From NCBI GenBank assembly GCA_964528095.1, contig CAZGSG010000025.1:1-30834 (forward strand): a stretch of DNA of 30,834 nucleotides. Direction: 5' to 3'. Origin of the DNA: CAZGSG01 sp964528095. GTDB taxonomy: Bacteria > Bacteroidota > Bacteroidia > Chitinophagales > Chitinophagaceae. The first letter of the stretch is position 1; every line of letters starts with the position of its first letter. The position numbers were made by a program, and so were the translations under genes. The notes beneath the pieces are model-generated. The model searched no databases, had not been told where the DNA came from, and worked only from the letters and a program-made list of their open reading frames with translations. This document shows positions 26,521-30,834 of this stretch, piece by piece.

Positions 26521-27693
26521 ATGATAGCTAAATCCATCAGCGGAGCATCCGTATCAGCCATTCAAGCAGCTTTACAACAAAGCATGACCGATGGGTTCAG
26601 GCCCGCTATAGCTATTGTATTCATCTCTGTTAGCCAGGATAGAAAAGCGGTCTGCGAAATACTGGATAAGGAAGGAATAGATATTCTTGGTGCCACATCT
26701 TCAGGCGAGTTCATCAATGGTCATCAAAGCGAAGGCGAAATAGCAATCATGTTGCTGGATCTTAAAAAGGATGAATACAGTATTTTATATGAAGACATTG
26801 GTGAAAGAAGTTTGGAAGACGCGGCAACGACACTTGCAAAAAATGTTGTACAGGAATTTGATAGCCCGGCCCTCATTCTTTGCAGTACACTGTTAACAGC
26901 CGAGGGAAAATTGCTTGAAGGCGAAACCCTAATCCGTACGATCGAAAAAGTAGTGGGTCCGCAGGTGAGCATGTACGGAGGTATGGCGGGTGATGATATC
27001 AGCTTTACGGGCACCTATGTTTTCACCAATAAAAAAGCCACCGATTATGGCATGGTTGCCCTGGTATTGGACGAAGACAAAGTAGAACTGCATGGCATGG
27101 CCATCTCCGGTTGGAAGCCAATGGGTGTTTCCCGCAAAATCACAAAAAGTGAAGACAACCTGATCTACACCATCGACGATAGGCCCGCGCTTGAAATGTA
27201 CCTGCGTTTTTTAGGAATGGATATTTCTTCCGCTGATGACCAGGTGATTTTTTTTGATTCAGTAGGTGTGCATTATCCATTCCAGGTTGAAAGAGAGAAC
27301 AGGGAACCAATGATGTGCAATCCTATTGGATACGATAAAGAAAAGCGAGCATTGATCTGTGAAGCTAATGTGCTGCAGGGTTCAACGTTTCGTTTCTCCA
27401 CACCACCCGACTTCGACATCATTGAAACCGTATTGGGAAAAGCGATGGACCTGAAAAATGAAACAAACGCGGAAGCGGAAGCCCTGCTCATCTTCTCCTG
27501 TGCAGGCAGGCTGAAAGCATTAGGACCTATGGCAGAAGAAGAAAACGAAGGGTTGTACAATGTATGGAAAGCGCCAATGGCCGGCTTTTATACCTATGGT
27601 GAATTTGGTAAAGCCATTAATGGTAAACATGAATTTCATTCCACTACCTGTTGCTGGGTGGTATTAAAAGAAAAACAGCTATCAGGCAATTAA
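26521..27693 (+). CDS. FIST-domain sensor protein (first copy)
   Basis: A 390-residue cytoplasmic protein with FIST_N (about 20-215) and FIST_C (about 225-375) domains, which sense small ligands in signal transduction. Visible patterns are LGATSSGEFINGH, SMYGGMAGDD, GVHYPFQVERE, and FSCAGRLKALG near residue 325. The C-terminus reads HSTTCC (H373, C377, C378), a Cys pair close to a histidine. There is no signal peptide or membrane segment. In Proteobacteria some FIST proteins (NosP) bind heme and control a neighbouring histidine kinase in response to nitric oxide; the kinase two genes on makes that comparison relevant. It begins 19 bases after YitT and ends 10 bases before its paralogue. The domain call is firm, the ligand unknown. 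Confidence 0.93.
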   Translation: MIAKSISGASVSAIQAALQQSMTDGFRPAIAIVFISVSQDRKAVCEILDKEGIDILGATSSGEFINGHQSEGEIAIMLLDLKKDEYSILYEDIGERSLEDAATTLAKNVVQEFDSPALILCSTLLTAEGKLLEGETLIRTIEKVVGPQVSMYGGMAGDDISFTGTYVFTNKKATDYGMVALVLDEDKVELHGMAISGWKPMGVSRKITKSEDNLIYTIDDRPALEMYLRFLGMDISSADDQVIFFDSVGVHYPFQVERENREPMMCNPIGYDKEKRALICEANVLQGSTFRFSTPPDFDIIETVLGKAMDLKNETNAEAEALLIFSCAGRLKALGPMAEEENEGLYNVWKAPMAGFYTYGEFGKAINGKHEFHSTTCCWVVLKEKQLSGN

Positions 27694-27703
27694 AAAAAAT
27701 GAT

Positions 27704-28843
27704 ATGAAAGCAAAATCAATCGCGGGAATCTCAATAGAAGAAATTCAATCCGCTTTGCAGGAAAGCATGGAAGATGGTTTTAAACCAACCTTAGCCATCG
27801 TTTTTCTTTCCATTAAGCAGGACTATAAATCTATTACCCGCATATTGGACGAGGCAGGCATAGCGGTTTTTGGTGCCACCACCAATGGAGAATTTATTAA
27901 CGAGGAAACAAAAAGTGGATCTGTGGCCATCCTGTTGCTGGATATAAAGAGAGAATATTTTGCTATCCAGTTTGACGAATACCCGGAAAAAAACTACCGG
28001 GAGAAAGCCGCTATGATGGCCACCAGGGCATTGGAACGCTTTGCGCATCCGGCTTTTCTTATTTCCTGCAGTCATACCGAAACAGACGCGGAAGCGCTGT
28101 TGCTGGGTTTTGAAGATATCGTGGGCAGACAGGTAAATGTATATGGAGGGGCAGCGGGTGATGATTATACATTTTCAAAACAGGTTGTTTTTACCAATTC
28201 AGGAGAGAGTGAGCGGGGTATGGTGGTATTGGCAGTGGATGAAGAAAAAATAAAAATAAAAGGCAGGGCCACCTGCGGATGGAATGCGGTGGGCACGATA
28301 AGAACGGTTACAAAAAGTGAGGGCAATCATGTATATACAGTAGATGATATTCCTGTGCTGGACCTTACTGCAAAGTATGGCGGTATCGAAAATGTGTCGC
28401 CTGATAATAAAAACCTGATGCTGGAGATCGCTTCAACTTTTCCATTGCAGATGCAAAGAGAAAAAGGAGACCCTGTGATGCGACCAGGTTTGCTGATCGA
28501 TTGGAGCGACCGTTCTTTTTATTGCAGCGGAACGGTGCCGCAGGGCAGCAAAGTGAGGTTTTCATTGCCACCCGATTTTGATGTGGTTGAAAGAGTGATC
28601 GCCAATTGTGAAGAATTGCAAGCCACCGAAATGCCGGACGCGGAAGCGGTGATCGTTTTTAGTTGTGCCGGCAGACAGGTTGTACTTGGACCGATGATAC
28701 AACGGGAAATAGAAGGATTAAAAAATATCTGGAATGTACCCATGGTCGGCATTTTTTCCAATGCGGAACTGGCAAGGGCCAACGGGGGAAATCTGGAGAT
28801 GCATAACCTGACTACCTGTTGCGTGGCATTAAAGGAAAGATAA
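27704..28843 (+). CDS. FIST-domain sensor protein (second copy)
   Basis: A 379-residue paralogue of the preceding protein, arisen by tandem duplication and now well diverged. It shares the opening (KSIAGISIEEIQSALQESM), FGATTNGEFIN, NVYGGAAGDD and FSCAGRQVVLGPM. It also ends with HNLTTCC (H367, C372, C373), so a histidine and at least one cysteine of the terminal motif are kept in both copies. It lacks the His found in GVHYPF of the first copy (here STFPLQMQRE), so any heme or ligand contact may differ. The stop TAA overlaps the ATG of the histidine kinase (TAATG), which implies translational coupling and a direct working link to that kinase. Confidence 0.93.
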   Translation: MKAKSIAGISIEEIQSALQESMEDGFKPTLAIVFLSIKQDYKSITRILDEAGIAVFGATTNGEFINEETKSGSVAILLLDIKREYFAIQFDEYPEKNYREKAAMMATRALERFAHPAFLISCSHTETDAEALLLGFEDIVGRQVNVYGGAAGDDYTFSKQVVFTNSGESERGMVVLAVDEEKIKIKGRATCGWNAVGTIRTVTKSEGNHVYTVDDIPVLDLTAKYGGIENVSPDNKNLMLEIASTFPLQMQREKGDPVMRPGLLIDWSDRSFYCSGTVPQGSKVRFSLPPDFDVVERVIANCEELQATEMPDAEAVIVFSCAGRQVVLGPMIQREIEGLKNIWNVPMVGIFSNAELARANGGNLEMHNLTTCCVALKER

Positions 28844-29928
28844 TGAACCAACATCTGCAAAATATCGCCGCTATTATTCAACAGGATGAAGCTATAACGG
28901 CTGAACAGAAGCTTATTATTTCAAAACTCCTGAAGAACGCTGATAAAGAGCTGGAGATAGCCGCGTTCAAACTCGACAGAACGGAGAAAGTAAAACGTAC
29001 CACGGCCATACTACTCGAAGAAACCATCGAGGAACTGGAACAAAAAAGAAAATCCATCGAAGAAGCGAATGCGGCGCTTACCCAATCATTGGATGAGTTA
29101 AAAGCAGCCCAGGCACAATTGATACAATCTGAAAAAATGGCCAGCCTTGGTGAACTAACGGCCGGCATCGCGCATGAAATTCAAAACCCATTGAATTTCG
29201 TTAACAATTTTTCTGAAGTCAGTAAGGAGTTGCTTCCCGAAATGAAGACCGCGCTCGATAACGGAGATGCAACGGAAGCAAAAGATATAGCGGATGATGT
29301 AATAGGGAATCTCGAAAAGATAGCACACCATGGTAAACGGGCCGACACTATTGTAAAAGGAATGTTGCAGCATAGCCGAAGTAGTAGCGGAGGAAAAGAA
29401 CCAACGGACATCAATGCGCTGGCCGATGAATATTTTCAACTCGCCTATCATGGTATCCGGGCAAAAAACAATTCCTTCAACGCGATGGTAAAAACTGATT
29501 TTGATAAGACCATCGGTAAAGTCGATATCATCCCGCAGGATATTGGAAGGGTGTTGCTGAATTTATATAACAACGCGTTCTACGCTGTAAAAGAAAGACA
29601 GTCGATGGAGGATGGACGGCTGACCACAGCAGATACTTACCAGCCAGCTATTTCGATAACAACAAAAAGGATGGATAATGAAATAGAAATAAAAGTAACT
29701 GATAACGGAAAAGGCATTCCGGAAAACATCATCGGCAAAATATTTCAACCATTCTTCACCACCAAACCCACCGGGCAGGGGACCGGGTTGGGTTTGAGCC
29801 TGAGCTATGATATTGTGACCAAAGGATATGGAGGTGAATTGAAAGTGGAAACGAAGGAAGCCCGCCCGGATGACCCGGTCGGACAAGGAGCTGGAACAAC
29901 CTTTATCATTGTTTTACCTGTTAATTGA
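28843..29928 (+). CDS. Soluble sensor histidine kinase with coiled-coil N-terminus
   Basis: A 361-residue cytoplasmic histidine kinase from the ATG at 28843, which overlaps the FIST stop; a TTG 24 bases upstream would lie inside the FIST gene and is less likely. Residues 1-100 are helical and charged, with a long coiled coil (EETIEELEQKRKSIEEAN). The phospho-acceptor is H111 in GIAHEIQNPLNF. The ATPase domain has LLNLYNNAFYAV, DNGKGIPENI, FTTKPTGQGTGLGLSLS and a C-terminal GTTFIIVLP. There is no membrane segment or sensory domain of its own, so input probably comes from the FIST proteins or from the NTF2/GAF-like protein encoded 5 bases later. No response regulator is seen in the window. Confidence 0.94.
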   Translation: MNQHLQNIAAIIQQDEAITAEQKLIISKLLKNADKELEIAAFKLDRTEKVKRTTAILLEETIEELEQKRKSIEEANAALTQSLDELKAAQAQLIQSEKMASLGELTAGIAHEIQNPLNFVNNFSEVSKELLPEMKTALDNGDATEAKDIADDVIGNLEKIAHHGKRADTIVKGMLQHSRSSSGGKEPTDINALADEYFQLAYHGIRAKNNSFNAMVKTDFDKTIGKVDIIPQDIGRVLLNLYNNAFYAVKERQSMEDGRLTTADTYQPAISITTKRMDNEIEIKVTDNGKGIPENIIGKIFQPFFTTKPTGQGTGLGLSLSYDIVTKGYGGELKVETKEARPDDPVGQGAGTTFIIVLPVN

Positions 29929-29933
29929 TAGAA

Positions 29934-30755
29934 ATGAAACTGACCAAACAACTGGAAGCGGAAATAAAAGATGTTTATGAAGCCTTTTGGGGCAGCTTGT
30001 TCAGTGTGGATATGAAAATATATACACAGGTGCTGGATGATGATTACAGGCTGATCGGAACTACGGAAGTGGAAGTTTTCTTTAATAAAAAAGAAGCGGC
30101 AGGTTTTTTAAAAAAGACAGGGGAGCAATTGGCAGGAAATATTGAAAGAAGAAACAGCAAAATAAGGATTGAACCAGTAGACAGTCTTGTTTTGATTACC
30201 GAACAATTTGACGCGTATGTACGAATTGAAAATAATTGGACATTCTACGGAAAAACAAGGGTATCAACCCTGATGCAGGAAAAAGCTGGCGCGTGGAAAC
30301 TGGCGCAGCAGCATTTCTCCTTTCCGGATGCAAAAACAGATGATGGCCAGACGATCGGCCTGGAAAAAATAACAAAAGAAAATATAGAATTGCGGGAGGC
30401 AATAAAACGGCGAACAGTTGAACTGGAAATGAAAAACAGGGAATTGGAAATAGAAACGGCTGTAGAAAGAGTAAGAGCGCAATCAATGGCCATGTATCAA
30501 ACCAATGACCTGGCAAAGGTTAATGAAGAATTATTCGCTCAACTAACAAAACTGAACATTGAAGGGTTTACAGGTGTAGCCATTTACCTTGTTGATGAAG
30601 AAGAAATGGTGACGGTTTGGGATTTGTCGAGCCCTGGCAGGATGGGTGATGCCAGTAGTTACGCGTTTAAATACGATTCAAAAAAAAATCCTGTTCTTAG
30701 ACAGTTTGTTCCTGTCTTGCGCGTCTCAAAACCGAAATATCTTATTATTGATTAA
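29934..30755 (+). CDS. NTF2-like, coiled-coil and GAF-like sensor protein, possibly cut short
   Basis: From ATG 29934 the product is 273 residues; a TTG at 29925 overlapping the kinase stop is the alternative. Residues 1-125 look like a SnoaL/NTF2-like fold of the DUF4440 kind (YEAFWGSLFSVD, DDDYRLIGTTEVE, WKLAQQHFSFP). Residues about 132-185 form a coiled coil (ELREAIKRRTVELEMKNREL), leading into ETAVERVRAQSMAMYQTNDL, a segment that in Bacteroidota sensor proteins introduces a GAF-like domain and often a kinase. The protein ends at TAA 30753-30755, yet the same frame continues openly to the window edge with protein-like sequence. It may therefore be a truncated form of a longer kinase or cyclase. 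It is the fourth gene of the FIST set. Confidence 0.78.
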   Translation: MKLTKQLEAEIKDVYEAFWGSLFSVDMKIYTQVLDDDYRLIGTTEVEVFFNKKEAAGFLKKTGEQLAGNIERRNSKIRIEPVDSLVLITEQFDAYVRIENNWTFYGKTRVSTLMQEKAGAWKLAQQHFSFPDAKTDDGQTIGLEKITKENIELREAIKRRTVELEMKNRELEIETAVERVRAQSMAMYQTNDLAKVNEELFAQLTKLNIEGFTGVAIYLVDEEEMVTVWDLSSPGRMGDASSYAFKYDSKKNPVLRQFVPVLRVSKPKYLIID

Positions 30756-30834
30756 CAGAAAGAAAAGTTGTTACAGGTTGCCGCCAAACTGCAGCCTTCA
30801 TACAGGGGAATGGAAGAGAATTTTCGAACTGCAG
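30756..30834 (+). other. In-frame continuation after the TAA, possible remnant of the same gene
   Basis: Reading on in the frame of the previous gene gives QKEKLLQVAAKLQPSYRGME and more, with no stop in 26 codons to the window edge. The composition suits the end of a GAF-like module. The stretch is short, so absence of a stop alone is weak evidence. Confidence 0.4.

Overview
The window comes from a member of the Bacteroidota, most likely family Chitinophagaceae (Chitinophaga/Niastella-like). The evidence is a SusC/SusD pair, a one-protein hybrid two-component regulator with a beta-propeller sensor and AraC output, two GH92 enzymes, a DUF6090-type protein, and start regions without clear Shine-Dalgarno sequences. 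The family assignment is inference from gene content and protein style.

Region 1 (1-14968, all + strand) reads as a polysaccharide/glycan utilization locus. In order it holds the C-terminal part of an MFS sugar porter, a Tat-signal FAD oxidoreductase, a GH92 glycosidase, a second and longer GH92 with two beta-sandwich-like segments and a LamG-like C-terminus, SusC, SusD and a divergent ROK sugar kinase. The likely flow is: SusD binds and SusC imports an alpha-mannoside-type glycan, the periplasmic GH92 enzymes trim it, the FAD enzyme may oxidise a released sugar or related compound, the MFS porter carries the sugar inward and the ROK kinase phosphorylates it. Both GH92 proteins carry N-Q-P where the family usually has N-E-P or H-E-P, which hints at an unusual substrate.

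Region 2 (14969-20417) begins with a 425-base non-coding stretch carrying short cacggag/ctccgtg repeats. A small four-helix membrane protein of unknown function follows. A convergent inverted repeat, probably a bidirectional terminator, separates it from the large minus-strand hybrid two-component sensor/regulator, which is the likely regulator of the locus. A 14-base perfect inverted repeat lies at both ends of that regulator gene.

Region 3 (20418-25534, + strand) holds an APC amino-acid permease, a DUF6090-like membrane protein with a His-rich stretch, and two tandem TPR proteins that share a three-helix membrane C-terminus. The first TPR gene is interrupted by an in-frame TGA; its former C-terminus is still readable in the same frame.

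Region 4 (25605-30834, + strand) is a tightly packed set: a YitT-family membrane protein, two FIST-domain sensor proteins in tandem, a soluble histidine kinase whose ATG overlaps the FIST stop, and an NTF2-like/coiled-coil/GAF-like sensor that ends at an in-frame TAA with plausible coding sequence continuing to the window edge. The FIST-FIST-kinase-sensor set recalls the FIST (NosP)/kinase pairs known in Proteobacteria and is the best candidate here for an uncharacterised signalling system. No tRNA, rRNA, CRISPR, insertion sequence or phage gene was recognised.
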